Assembly: GCA_016234485.1 (NCBI GenBank)
Contig: JACRBL010000022.1
Span: 25,400 to 89,399 of the forward strand
From: Chloroflexota bacterium
Lineage (GTDB): Bacteria > Chloroflexota > Anaerolineae > Anaerolineales > Villigracilaceae
Length of the DNA stretch: 64,000 bases
Reading direction: 5' to 3'
The translations under genes were made by a program, and so were the position numbers. Below, piece by piece: positions 29,341 through 38,047 of this stretch. Below the pieces are notes generated by a model. The model made no database searches, was not told the DNA's origin, and was given only the letters and a program-made list of their open reading frames with translations. Each line of letters opens with the position of its first letter. Position 1 is the stretch's first letter.

Positions 29341-30629
29341 TACCAGGATTCCACCTCCCCGCTGTGAATATCTTCGTCGCCGCGCGGGTAGAGACGGCGG
29401 TGGAGGCCCGCGTTTTTCAATTTGTGATGGTCGCTGTCTTCGTAGCGGAGATCGCGGTCCACCACGCGGCGTTCGCGCGAGGCGAACAGCACCACGTCCG
29501 ATTCGATCGTGCGCGCGGGGAAGACGATCAGGCCCGAACCGAGGCGGCAGTTGTGTCCCACGCATCCGCCCATCACGGGACGGTTGGAGTAATTGAGTTC
29601 GTTGTTGCCATCGCGAGCCATAATGGGCGCGGGGATGAGGTTGTAATCTGTGAAGGTACTTCCCGCGCCGATGAAGGTGTTGCGCCCCACCACGCACATC
29701 TGCAGGCAGGTATTCTGCGCGATCATGGAGTTTTCCATTACGGTGGTCATAAAGAGCGCGGTGCGGAAAGGCAGGAACGCGCCGTCGCCGACGACGGACA
29801 GCATGAGTTGAACGTCCTGCGAGACGTTGACGTTATTGCCGATGATGCAGTTCTCGATCACCGCGCCCGCATTAATAGTGACATTATCGCCGATGGTGGT
29901 GGGACCATGAATGACCGCGCTGGGGTCAATGACGCAATTCTTTCCGACTTTTACGAGTTCGGAACATTCCAACACCTGACGGCCTTCGTAGAGAGCCTTT
30001 GCCAGGACTTTGAGGCTAAATCCCAGATCGCTTTCGAGGCGCGTCTCAAAGCGCAGGGCGCGCCCAAATTGACCGAAGACGATGTCGGCAATGTAGATAT
30101 GCACCCACGAGTCAATGGCGATGAGCGAACGGCGCGGCACCTGGAAGGTGAGGTCGCCGCTCTGGTCGGCCATGTAAGTTGGCACGTGGTAGTAACCGAC
30201 TTCTTTCGAATCCAACGGAATGACGAGGGGTTCCACGTCTGCCACGGGGCCACGAGGGTAAAACCACAAGTCGGCCAGGTAGAGGTTGCCCGCCAGCGTG
30301 TAAGACTTGGAAAGAGGCAGGGCATGTTCGCGAAACGCCGGGTCTTCGGCAGAGAAGGCCGCGCGGCAGGCGCGTCCACGTTTACGGGCGGCCGCGATGA
30401 AAGTGTCTATGTAATCCTGGTCGAAGAAGAGGTTGTTGCGATGGACGATCATGGCCTGGCGGGTGGGCGGCACATGTTCGCCTGGCGACATTTCCATTTC
30501 CTGGGTCACATAAGGCGCGAGGACATTTCTCTGCCAGAGCCAGAGAGGCGCGTTTTGAATCCGCAGTTCGCGGGCGGTTTCGTTAAACGGTTGGATGCGA
30601 TTGACAGCAGGGAGAATGACTTTGAGCAT
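29340..30629 (-). CDS. Left-handed beta-helix (hexapeptide) acyltransferase-like protein
   Basis: Hexapeptide repeats GKNCVIDPSAVIHGPTTIGDNVTINAGAVIENCIIGNNVNVSQDV; stop overlaps next ATG (TAATG). Confidence 0.75.
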   Translation of the reverse strand: MLKVILPAVNRIQPFNETARELRIQNAPLWLWQRNVLAPYVTQEMEMSPGEHVPPTRQAMIVHRNNLFFDQDYIDTFIAAARKRGRACRAAFSAEDPAFREHALPLSKSYTLAGNLYLADLWFYPRGPVADVEPLVIPLDSKEVGYYHVPTYMADQSGDLTFQVPRRSLIAIDSWVHIYIADIVFGQFGRALRFETRLESDLGFSLKVLAKALYEGRQVLECSELVKVGKNCVIDPSAVIHGPTTIGDNVTINAGAVIENCIIGNNVNVSQDVQLMLSVVGDGAFLPFRTALFMTTVMENSMIAQNTCLQMCVVGRNTFIGAGSTFTDYNLIPAPIMARDGNNELNYSNRPVMGGCVGHNCRLGSGLIVFPARTIESDVVLFASRERRVVDRDLRYEDSDHHKLKNAGLHRRLYPRGDEDIHSGEVESW

Positions 30630-30635
30630 TGGGCA

Positions 30636-31262
30636 TCAGGCCAGCGGGGTTTGGTCTATTTCGATGGTGCAGTTGGGGTCGCCTTTGGCAACACAAAGAA
30701 CCTCGGTCACATTAAATATCTTACCACCGCTTAACCAATAGAGCGATTCCTGCAAAAGTCCCACGGCCAGGTGACAAACAGGTTCGTCGGCATGACGTTG
30801 CCAACACAGCGGACAGCGCTCAATGACCCACAACAACTTCCCGTCCTGTTCGTGGATGGAGACGCGCTGGTCGGTGTGCTTGTTGAACAGGTCGGCCAAT
30901 GCCTGTCCGCCCATGCGAATTTTGGAGGAAAGAGGCAGGAGGCGGAAGGCCGTCTCCATTAGGCCGATCTGTTGTCCATATTCGCGGATGCCATATTTGA
31001 AGGCGGCGCGTCCCGCGCGCATCGAAATGCCGCGCCCACCGCGAGGTCCGTAGGCCTGTTCGAGCTGGGCCAGAATCCAACTGATGGATTCGAATGTAAA
31101 TTCCAGATTGGTGTCGTTGGGGGGCAGGTTATCCATCAAATCCTGCCGCCCCGCCAGGTTGAGGATGGCGTTCAACCCATTCCGACCAACCACCTCCCCC
31201 AGGGAATCCAGGATAATACGCCCCATGCGATTGGGATAGTAATAGGACGCGGATGAATTCAT
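30636..31262 (-). CDS. V4R (4-vinyl reductase-type) domain protein
   Basis: C-terminal CPLCWQRHADEPVCHLAVGLLQESLYWLSGGKIFNVTEVLCVAKGDPNCTIEI. Confidence 0.72.
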   Translation of the reverse strand: MNSSASYYYPNRMGRIILDSLGEVVGRNGLNAILNLAGRQDLMDNLPPNDTNLEFTFESISWILAQLEQAYGPRGGRGISMRAGRAAFKYGIREYGQQIGLMETAFRLLPLSSKIRMGGQALADLFNKHTDQRVSIHEQDGKLLWVIERCPLCWQRHADEPVCHLAVGLLQESLYWLSGGKIFNVTEVLCVAKGDPNCTIEIDQTPLA

Positions 31263-32140
31263 AGGGTGATGTTATCGGGCAGGGCGGGTTTTCTTAATGG
31301 GACAGTGCGATGCTCATCGAGGAAACTTCTCAAGCGATCGTTAAAGTTTTTCGGTTCCTCAAGCATGGGGAAATGTCCGGCGTTTTCAAAGCGGACGATC
31401 TGCGCCTGCGGAATGCCTTCCTTCATGGGTTGCCATTGCAGGGGGTGAACGACATTATCTTTGTCGCCATAAATTCCCATGGCTGGCACTTTGATCTGGT
31501 TGAGCATGGGGCGCAGGTCGGTGCGGCGAAGCGATGAGATGGAAAGCAGGAAGGATGCGAGCGTGGTTTTCGAGAGATCGCGGTCCATCATTTCGGGAAA
31601 GCGCGGGTCGCTACAAATTGCCTTCGAGTAATGATATTTCATGAACATACGGAACGGCGTCATCATGTTGAACAATAGGAAGGCGTTCATGCGATAGCCC
31701 GCGAGTTTGAGCAACGGGGCCAGCGAGGAGCCGACGATGGGCGAGCCGACCACCACCACCTTGCTGACGCGTTCGGGATAGCGAATCGCCACCGAAAGGC
31801 TCACCGTCCCGCCCATGCTATGACCGACGAGCGGGGCGCGCACAATTCCCAGTTGCTCCATGAACTGGCCGACCAGCGAGACGAAATCCTGCACGGCGTA
31901 GGTTTCGCGTTTCTTGCCCGATTCGCCGAAACCCCAAAAATCGAGCGCGTAGGTTCGATAATGTTGGCCGAGGAAAGACATGGTCTCCTGCCAAAGCCCC
32001 CAGGAGCCAAGCCAGCCATGTAACAAGATGACAGGACGTCCACGCCCGTAAACTTCGTAGTGGACGATGCCTTGATCGGTGGTGATTGAAGACACGCGAC
32101 TCTCGCAGGCGAGGTTATCCGCCCGACTCCATTTCGGCAA
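31259..32140 (-). CDS. Alpha/beta hydrolase
   Basis: VILLHGWLGSWGLW, VGHSMGGTVSLSVA, FENAGHFPMLEEP. Confidence 0.92.
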   Translation of the reverse strand: MPKWSRADNLACESRVSSITTDQGIVHYEVYGRGRPVILLHGWLGSWGLWQETMSFLGQHYRTYALDFWGFGESGKKRETYAVQDFVSLVGQFMEQLGIVRAPLVGHSMGGTVSLSVAIRYPERVSKVVVVGSPIVGSSLAPLLKLAGYRMNAFLLFNMMTPFRMFMKYHYSKAICSDPRFPEMMDRDLSKTTLASFLLSISSLRRTDLRPMLNQIKVPAMGIYGDKDNVVHPLQWQPMKEGIPQAQIVRFENAGHFPMLEEPKNFNDRLRSFLDEHRTVPLRKPALPDNITL

Positions 32141-32654
32141 GGATGCTGTATAACAGCGCGAGCAATACCTCTTTCACAGTCTTGCGATCGGTGGCGGTGC
32201 AGGGCAGGAGTTTGGTCTTGGCGTCGAGGCGCAGGGCGTGGCGCATATCTTCCACATCCCAGGCGTCCCTCTTATCCTGCTTGTTGGCGGCCACCACAAA
32301 CGGGGTGGGAGCGTAGGCGCGGAAGGTTTCGAGAATACTGCGCGCCTCGCGGAAAGTTTCGGGGCGGGTGCTATCCACCAGCACGATGAAACCGAGCATC
32401 CCTTCGGATAGGATTTCCCACATGAAGTCGAAGCGTTTCTGACCGGGCGTGCCAAACAGGTAGAGCACGAGGTCCTCATCCACGGTGATGCGGCCAAAAT
32501 CCATCGCGACTGTGGTGGCTTCCTTAACGGAGCGCTCTGCCCGGTTGCTGATCTTGCGTTCGGTGGAAACCACGTCAATTTCGCTGACGGATTGAATAAA
32601 TTCCGTTTTACCGGCGCTAAAGGGTCCCGTCACCACCATTTTGACTGTTTGCAT
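32115..32654 (-). CDS. Small Ras-like GTPase (CvnD/MglA-like)
   Basis: G1 GPFSAGKTEF, LFGTPGQKRF in place of DxxG, NKQD. Confidence 0.88.
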   Translation of the reverse strand: MQTVKMVVTGPFSAGKTEFIQSVSEIDVVSTERKISNRAERSVKEATTVAMDFGRITVDEDLVLYLFGTPGQKRFDFMWEILSEGMLGFIVLVDSTRPETFREARSILETFRAYAPTPFVVAANKQDKRDAWDVEDMRHALRLDAKTKLLPCTATDRKTVKEVLLALLYSILAEMESGG

Positions 32655-32684
32655 AATTGAGTCCTTCCGTCCTTTTACAACGGG

Positions 32685-33491
32685 CTACAACGATCGTATG
32701 CGCCCGATGAGTTTATTAACCAGCGACTTCTGTTCCTCGCGATTTTCGGAGGGGAATGTGTGCGGCGGAACAGTGTGTGAGGCGCCCTCGGGACGCACGA
32801 TCTCCACCAGCCCGGCCTGCAAAAGTCCGTAAACGATGCGGCGCACTTCCATATCATTCATCTTGTTCGTCACGCCGATCTGCTTCATCGTATTCTTGGG
32901 ATTGATATAAGAGACCACCCGCCACTCTTCCACGCTCAGGTTGACGTTCTTCAGCGGGCGTTCAGTGAATTTAAGCGCCATATCGAGGCTGGGAATTTCA
33001 TCCTGCAACTGCTCCCACTCGCGCAATTGGCGGGAACCTTCGATGATGATGTTTTCCAAGTCCAGGCGCACGTTGATGCGGTCTTCGGGCGGCAATAACT
33101 CGGCTTCGAAACGGAAAAAGCCCTCCACCCACGTGAACAGGCGGCGGACAACGGCCGTGAAATATCCCTGCAAATTCACCAGGATATCTTCCTGTGAAAC
33201 ATAGCCCGCATTGATCAGCATCAACCCCAGTTCCTTGTCGGTCATCTTGCCCGCGCGTTCCACAATGGTGCGATATTGATTCACCGAAAGGCGGTTGGCC
33301 TTGTGCAACACCGTGGCGAGGCGATTATCCTCGTTGCCGATGCGCGCATACGCCAGTTTGCCTTCGCGAAACGCGATATGCGCCTGCTCTTTTGGCCCAT
33401 CCACCACCAGCGTACCGGTTTTCTGAGCCAGGTTGATCAGGTTTAATAATTGGGTGACTGTAAAATCTCTGAGATTACCGCGAAGAGCCAT
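32685..33491 (-). CDS. DUF4388 (PATAN) domain protein
   Basis: MALRGNLRDFTVTQLLNLINLAQKTGTLVVDGPKEQAHIAFREGKLAYARIG. Confidence 0.88.
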   Translation of the reverse strand: MALRGNLRDFTVTQLLNLINLAQKTGTLVVDGPKEQAHIAFREGKLAYARIGNEDNRLATVLHKANRLSVNQYRTIVERAGKMTDKELGLMLINAGYVSQEDILVNLQGYFTAVVRRLFTWVEGFFRFEAELLPPEDRINVRLDLENIIIEGSRQLREWEQLQDEIPSLDMALKFTERPLKNVNLSVEEWRVVSYINPKNTMKQIGVTNKMNDMEVRRIVYGLLQAGLVEIVRPEGASHTVPPHTFPSENREEQKSLVNKLIGRIRSL

Positions 33492-33592
33492 TTAGCCTCA
33501 AAAAATCCCATGAGTGGGATTTCCGAAAATTATACTTGCAAGGGAGGGATGAGTCAATTAAGCGACTTGTCACAATTGTTGGGACAGATGAA

Positions 33593-34534
33593 TTAAGGCC
33601 GTGCCTCCACAAACAACTCCACCCGCGTCACGCGTGACCCGAGGCTGGATACCGTTAAATCGAACGTGAGACTACCCCCAGACGCTACCCCCGTCCCCTC
33701 CCAGCGACGGAATCCCACCACGCGGCCCGCGTCGTCGTAGGCGACCGCGACCACCCAAACCGTCTTCGCCGCCGCGACATTCGCGGGCAGAGACACCTGC
33801 CCTGTCACCCGCGCAGTCCGCCCATTGGACGCGATCTCCGTCTGCGGGTTGACGATGAGCGCGGGCAGATAACGCGCGTCACCCGCGGCTAGACTCGTAG
33901 ACGAGAGAATCTGCGCGCGCGGACGCGCGTCTACGGGGATGGGCGGCGCGAAGAACGTCGTCAGCGGCAGGGATGTGTGCGGCGGGATCACGTTCAAGGG
34001 CGGAATCGCGTCCTGCGCCGCGACCAGCCCCCCGTCCGCGGAAAGAAGCGAGATTCGGGCGGAGAGGTTTTCGAGCGCGGCGTCCGAGTCATTGCGGGCG
34101 AGCGCGAAGCACCACATCCCGCCGTCCAGAGTTGAATAACAATTAATTTGTGTAATGAGGAACGGAACTGGCGTGGGCGTGGACTCGTTGGTGGGATTGT
34201 TTTTGTCAGTGGGGATATACAGCGTCGCGCCGATGGGCATGGCGTTAGGCGAGACGCTGGGATTGGCCGCGATCAGCGCATCGAGCGAGACGCCAAATTT
34301 TTGGGCGAGCGCGCCCATTGTATCGCCTGCCTGCACAATGTAAGTGAACGGCGTAGACGTGGGCAGCGCGGCCTGCTCGGTGGCAAATCCCAACTCGGGC
34401 GTGGAGGTCGCGCTGGGCGTGAGGGTGAGGTAGGGAGTCAGCGCGGCGGGATTGGATGGGTTGATCGGGTTGGCGCTGCAAGCAGCGAGGAGGAGCGTGG
34501 TTACACCAATTACGATGATAAGTTTGCGACACAT
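33593..34534 (-). CDS. LysM-domain lipoprotein
   Basis: Lipobox LLLAACSAN; LysM TYIVQAGDTMGALAQKFGVSLDALIAANPSVSPNAMPIGATLYIP. Confidence 0.88.
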   Translation of the reverse strand: MCRKLIIVIGVTTLLLAACSANPINPSNPAALTPYLTLTPSATSTPELGFATEQAALPTSTPFTYIVQAGDTMGALAQKFGVSLDALIAANPSVSPNAMPIGATLYIPTDKNNPTNESTPTPVPFLITQINCYSTLDGGMWCFALARNDSDAALENLSARISLLSADGGLVAAQDAIPPLNVIPPHTSLPLTTFFAPPIPVDARPRAQILSSTSLAAGDARYLPALIVNPQTEIASNGRTARVTGQVSLPANVAAAKTVWVVAVAYDDAGRVVGFRRWEGTGVASGGSLTFDLTVSSLGSRVTRVELFVEARP

Positions 34535-34544
34535 GACAGACCCA

Positions 34545-34892
34545 CTAATTCGCCATCCAGCGACGAATCTCATCCAACACAATTCTTAAATCTTGCGAAA
34601 CATTGCCAGTCAATGGCGAAGTATGGACATGCCCGTCTTCATCGTGAAAGTGATGCGGCGCGGTGTGAAGATTTCCATAATGCGAGGAATTGTCCCATCG
34701 CAAAAGCGGAACAGTGGTGAACAATTGATATGCGTAATCCAGCGATTCTAGTTCAAGATGAATCCAAACCTGAAGCAGATAGCCTTTGGGGAGTTGACAA
34801 CGAATTTTGGCTTCCACCCTGCCTGAGGGAGTCTCATCGTAATTGACGATACGCGTATTCTTAACCAACGAGTCCCCCTTCAATATGGTCAT
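34545..34892 (-). CDS. DUF6516/TumE-like putative toxin
   Basis: KAKIRC-type strand region plus LLRWDNSSHYGNLHTAPHHFHDEDGHVHTSP. Confidence 0.6.
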   Translation of the reverse strand: MTILKGDSLVKNTRIVNYDETPSGRVEAKIRCQLPKGYLLQVWIHLELESLDYAYQLFTTVPLLRWDNSSHYGNLHTAPHHFHDEDGHVHTSPLTGNVSQDLRIVLDEIRRWMAN

Positions 34893-34899
34893 AATTTCA

Positions 34900-35220
34900 T
34901 TAACCGTCCTGTGCATGGGTTAATTCCTGGTAGGTCCTCTCCCAATCTGCCAGCATGGAACGCGCGGATTTCCAGGCCAGCCAATCGTCCTCCTGCGCGG
35001 GCGTGGCTTTTCCTTTCAGGCGCGTGTTGAACTTCTCGAAATCCATCCCATATTTACTTTCCATCTTGCGGATGCGGCGGCGGTAATAGGTCACTTTGCC
35101 GCGCACGGTGGAGATTGCCATGTTCCACAAGGCATCTTCCACTGTGGCAAAGCGCTTCGCTGCGACGAGCGATCCCGCCACTTTGTTTAGCACTGAATTT
35201 GGAGATTGATAAAGGGTCAT
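34900..35220 (-). CDS. Putative partner (antitoxin-like) of the TumE-like protein
   Basis: Small charged protein overlapping or abutting the putative toxin ORF, co-oriented. Confidence 0.45.
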   Translation of the reverse strand: MTLYQSPNSVLNKVAGSLVAAKRFATVEDALWNMAISTVRGKVTYYRRRIRKMESKYGMDFEKFNTRLKGKATPAQEDDWLAWKSARSMLADWERTYQELTHAQDG

Positions 35221-35271
35221 GTACTTTCTCCTTTGCAAAAATTATACTACCACCGCTAACAGTCCGACAGT

Positions 35272-36681
35272 TTATACAAAAAACTTCCCATCCACATCCT
35301 GCCACGTCTCCTCGGGGAGAGTCATAAACGCGGACAGGGACGGGTGCACGCGCTGAATCTCCTCGGCCATGCGCTCGGCCACTTTGCGGATGGAGTAGTG
35401 CGCGTTGGCGGCGGCGCGCAACTGGCAGAAGTGGTACGCCGTCCGCAGGTTGAATTGTGCCAGGACGCGGCGATTGAATCCGTTCGGGACGACATATTGC
35501 GCCACGTTGGAATTCCACGCCGCGAGTTTTTCGTACGTCTCGGCGGCTTTTTGCATCGCGGAATCGTATTGTGAGCGGAAGCCTGCTTCTTCAATCAGGC
35601 GGGGCGTTGCATATCCCAACCTCGCCGTCAGCAATTGTGGAGTCTGCGTCATCATGCGGTGACGTTTGAACTCGGCGTACGCGCCCTGATCCATGAGGAG
35701 GTCGAAGGTGTAGTTGCAGTATTCCAACTCGCGCAGGGGGATGTCGTGACGCTTCAACCGTCCAAGCAGGGATTCGGCCAGTTGGACGCGCTCGGCATCC
35801 GCGAGGGATTGGACGTGCGCGAACGCGTCGACATAAGACATTTCGCCAAAACGATAGAGGGCGGCGGCGAGGACTTTTTGTTCGCCATCGCGGTCGTGGT
35901 CAATGAGGGTGCAGAAATCATCGGTTGCAGGTTGAACGTTGAACGTTGAACGCTCAACGCTCAACGCTTTTTGCGTCTCAAGGAGGTAGGGAACGGCTTC
36001 GGCGTATTTGACGAGCGTTGGCACTTCGGATTTGGTCACTTCCTTTACGCGTTGACCGATCTCGCGAACTTCCTCCAGCGGGTGCGAGAGGAGCTTGCGG
36101 ACAGCGTTCTCCAGCACGCGGGCATTGGCGGTCATGCCCACGTTGGCGAGGGCCGCGGCGGGAAGGAGGAAGCGGCACGAGTCCACATATTGCGAGCGGA
36201 CGCGACGATCCCAGGCTTCGTCGGTTTCGCCGTCCCGACGCGCGACGCGCTTCGAGACAATGTCCCGCGCGGGGTCGAGGGAGGCGGCGTAGGTTGAGAA
36301 GAGGGAGCGGATCGTGTCCACAAATTCGTCGCAGAGGGGATGTCCGTCCAGTTCGGGGGGAATCGTAAAGTCGTCTGCGCCCCATTTTTGGTAGCGCGTG
36401 GATTTTTCGGTGTAGGAGGCAAGCCGATTCGATTCGATGGCTTCCATCGCCACGCGGGAGACGTTTTCGATGGCGATGTGGAGGATGGCATGTTCGGCCA
36501 CGGAGGCGTGACCGTAGCCAACCACCCACCGCTCGTGGAACTTGGCCGACGATTCTTCGGAGAGACCCTCGGCGATTTCACGAAAGGATTCGGGCGAGCG
36601 CGAGGTCTTGGCAAACGCGACCGCGATGGTTTCGGGCGAGAGGTCTTTGGGTGAGAGGAGGTAGATTTGTCGGTCGGGCAT
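35272..36681 (-). CDS. ThyX-like tandem (two-domain) FAD-dependent thymidylate synthase family protein
   Basis: HERWVVGYGHASVAEHA...ESNRLASYTEKSTRYQKW; second half FKRHRMMTQTPQLLTARLGY. Confidence 0.78.
   Translation of the reverse strand: MPDRQIYLLSPKDLSPETIAVAFAKTSRSPESFREIAEGLSEESSAKFHERWVVGYGHASVAEHAILHIAIENVSRVAMEAIESNRLASYTEKSTRYQKWGADDFTIPPELDGHPLCDEFVDTIRSLFSTYAASLDPARDIVSKRVARRDGETDEAWDRRVRSQYVDSCRFLLPAAALANVGMTANARVLENAVRKLLSHPLEEVREIGQRVKEVTKSEVPTLVKYAEAVPYLLETQKALSVERSTFNVQPATDDFCTLIDHDRDGEQKVLAAALYRFGEMSYVDAFAHVQSLADAERVQLAESLLGRLKRHDIPLRELEYCNYTFDLLMDQGAYAEFKRHRMMTQTPQLLTARLGYATPRLIEEAGFRSQYDSAMQKAAETYEKLAAWNSNVAQYVVPNGFNRRVLAQFNLRTAYHFCQLRAAANAHYSIRKVAERMAEEIQRVHPSLSAFMTLPEETWQDVDGKFFV
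35931..35967. repeat. In-frame GTTGAACGTTGAACGTTGAACGCTCAACGCTCAACGC tract in thyX-like gene
   Basis: Tandem GTTGAAC then inverted CTCAACG units. Confidence 0.85.
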
Positions 36682-36736
36682 GGGGAATCCTTAGGCAAAG
36701 GCAATTGTGAAAACGCCCCGCATGATGTTTCATTGT

Positions 36737-37102
36737 TTATCGAAACGGCAACACTCTGACGCGTTCCTTTCCCTCGTCCACTGTCACCAACGCTCCTTTT
36801 TCCAAAACAATTTCATGCTCCCGTAAAACCCTCACCAACCGCTCTCCTAAAACTTCTGGAAACACATCCTGCGTGCGGACTTGAATTACGCTGGGACTCT
36901 CCGCCCGTGTCAACGCCAGCAAGACGCCAAAATCCAAATCATGGGTAAAAACAATATGACCATTCTCCCGCGCCCATGCCATGATGACTTCATCTGGGGC
37001 GCGCATATCCCCCACCGTTGACCAGTGAACTGCTTCCCATCCAGCGCTTTCCAACACTTTCACCCAATCGGGCGAAAGGTTCATATCGAGCAGAATTTTC
37101 AT
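36737..37102 (-). CDS. DUF5615 PIN-like putative toxin
   Basis: MKILLDMNLSPDWVKVLESAGWEAVHWSTVG...GHIVFTHDLDFG. Confidence 0.85.
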   Translation of the reverse strand: MKILLDMNLSPDWVKVLESAGWEAVHWSTVGDMRAPDEVIMAWARENGHIVFTHDLDFGVLLALTRAESPSVIQVRTQDVFPEVLGERLVRVLREHEIVLEKGALVTVDEGKERVRVLPFR

Positions 37103-37329
37103 GCGCCAACCAGAGGGTATTCGATCTCTTCCACGCGCCACGCGGCATAGGTCAACGCTTCGCGAATATCCTCTGCATCAAGATAGGGATAAGCCTTGAG
37201 AATCTCTTTATTATCGTGACCCGACGCGATAAGACCGATGATCATTCCCACCGTCACACGCAAACCGCGAATGGTCGGTTTGCCGCCCATTACGTTGGGA
37301 TCGAAGGTAATGCGTTTCAGGTTCTTCAT
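37099..37329 (-). CDS. DUF433 putative antitoxin
   Basis: ITFDPNVMGGKPTIRGLRVTVGMIIGLIASG; 4-bp overlap with the DUF5615 gene. Confidence 0.9.
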   Translation of the reverse strand: MKNLKRITFDPNVMGGKPTIRGLRVTVGMIIGLIASGHDNKEILKAYPYLDAEDIREALTYAAWRVEEIEYPLVGA

Positions 37330-37383
37330 AGTTCACACTCCTGAGTTTATTTTACCTGCTTTCGCCTCTCGTTCCGTCAGCGA

Positions 37384-37932
37384 TTATCTCATCATCTCCG
37401 CTGGCGGGACAGCCATCGGGTTGGCCGCTTCAAACGCTTTGAGTTTGCCGAGCGCAGAAAAACCCTGCCAAACTCCATAGAGGAAGAAGAGGTGGAATCC
37501 GAACGCCAGCCAATCTTGGGAGACAAGCATGAGAACGGCATCGAGACCGTAGAGAACCATGCCCGCGATGAATGCCCAGCGATGTCCTTTGCCCGCGAAG
37601 TAACCGAAGGTGACAAAGATCGCGTCAAAAACCAGGCTGAAAAGAAGCCCCATAACGATGATGATGGGACTGCCACCGAATTCCTGGGCGACGCCGCCCG
37701 CGATCACGTCAATGAAAAGGGTGATGCCCAATCCCATCACGAAGAAAATCCCGCCGCCGAAAATGTTGACGACCGAGTTGACGACGGACAGCGCCGCGAT
37801 CCAATAGAAATTGCTGGCGCCGTTTTTCATCGCTCGCGTCAGATTCGCCAGGATGGTGCGGCGTTCCATTTCTACGGCCAGGGCGGCGTCGAAGGCGGGT
37901 TGCTGTGGGGCTTGCGGTTGTTGGGTTTCCAT
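37384..37932 (-). CDS. Multi-pass membrane protein, unknown function
   Basis: Hydrophobic helices; METQQPQAPQQPAF start. Confidence 0.6.
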   Translation of the reverse strand: METQQPQAPQQPAFDAALAVEMERRTILANLTRAMKNGASNFYWIAALSVVNSVVNIFGGGIFFVMGLGITLFIDVIAGGVAQEFGGSPIIIVMGLLFSLVFDAIFVTFGYFAGKGHRWAFIAGMVLYGLDAVLMLVSQDWLAFGFHLFFLYGVWQGFSALGKLKAFEAANPMAVPPAEMMR

Positions 37933-38047
37933 GCGTTCCTCCTCAAATTTGTTTCGTGCAATATAGACGAAAACGCAATGAAAGTCAACGGGATGATTTG
38001 GGGAAGCGCGGCTATAATTCGCCAAAACTTTTTTCTGGAGAATGCCC

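Noticed and set aside
28225-29697. 490-aa version of the AAR-like ORF with upstream N-terminal extension
   Set aside because: The extension overlaps the beta-helix gene in another frame and is Arg/Gly-rich; the ATG at 29340 (MDSFAFIIHP) with TAATG overlap is more plausible.
29325-30734. 469-aa plus-strand ORF
   Set aside because: Antisense to the hexapeptide beta-helix gene, which has recognisable repeats; composition typical of a shadow ORF.
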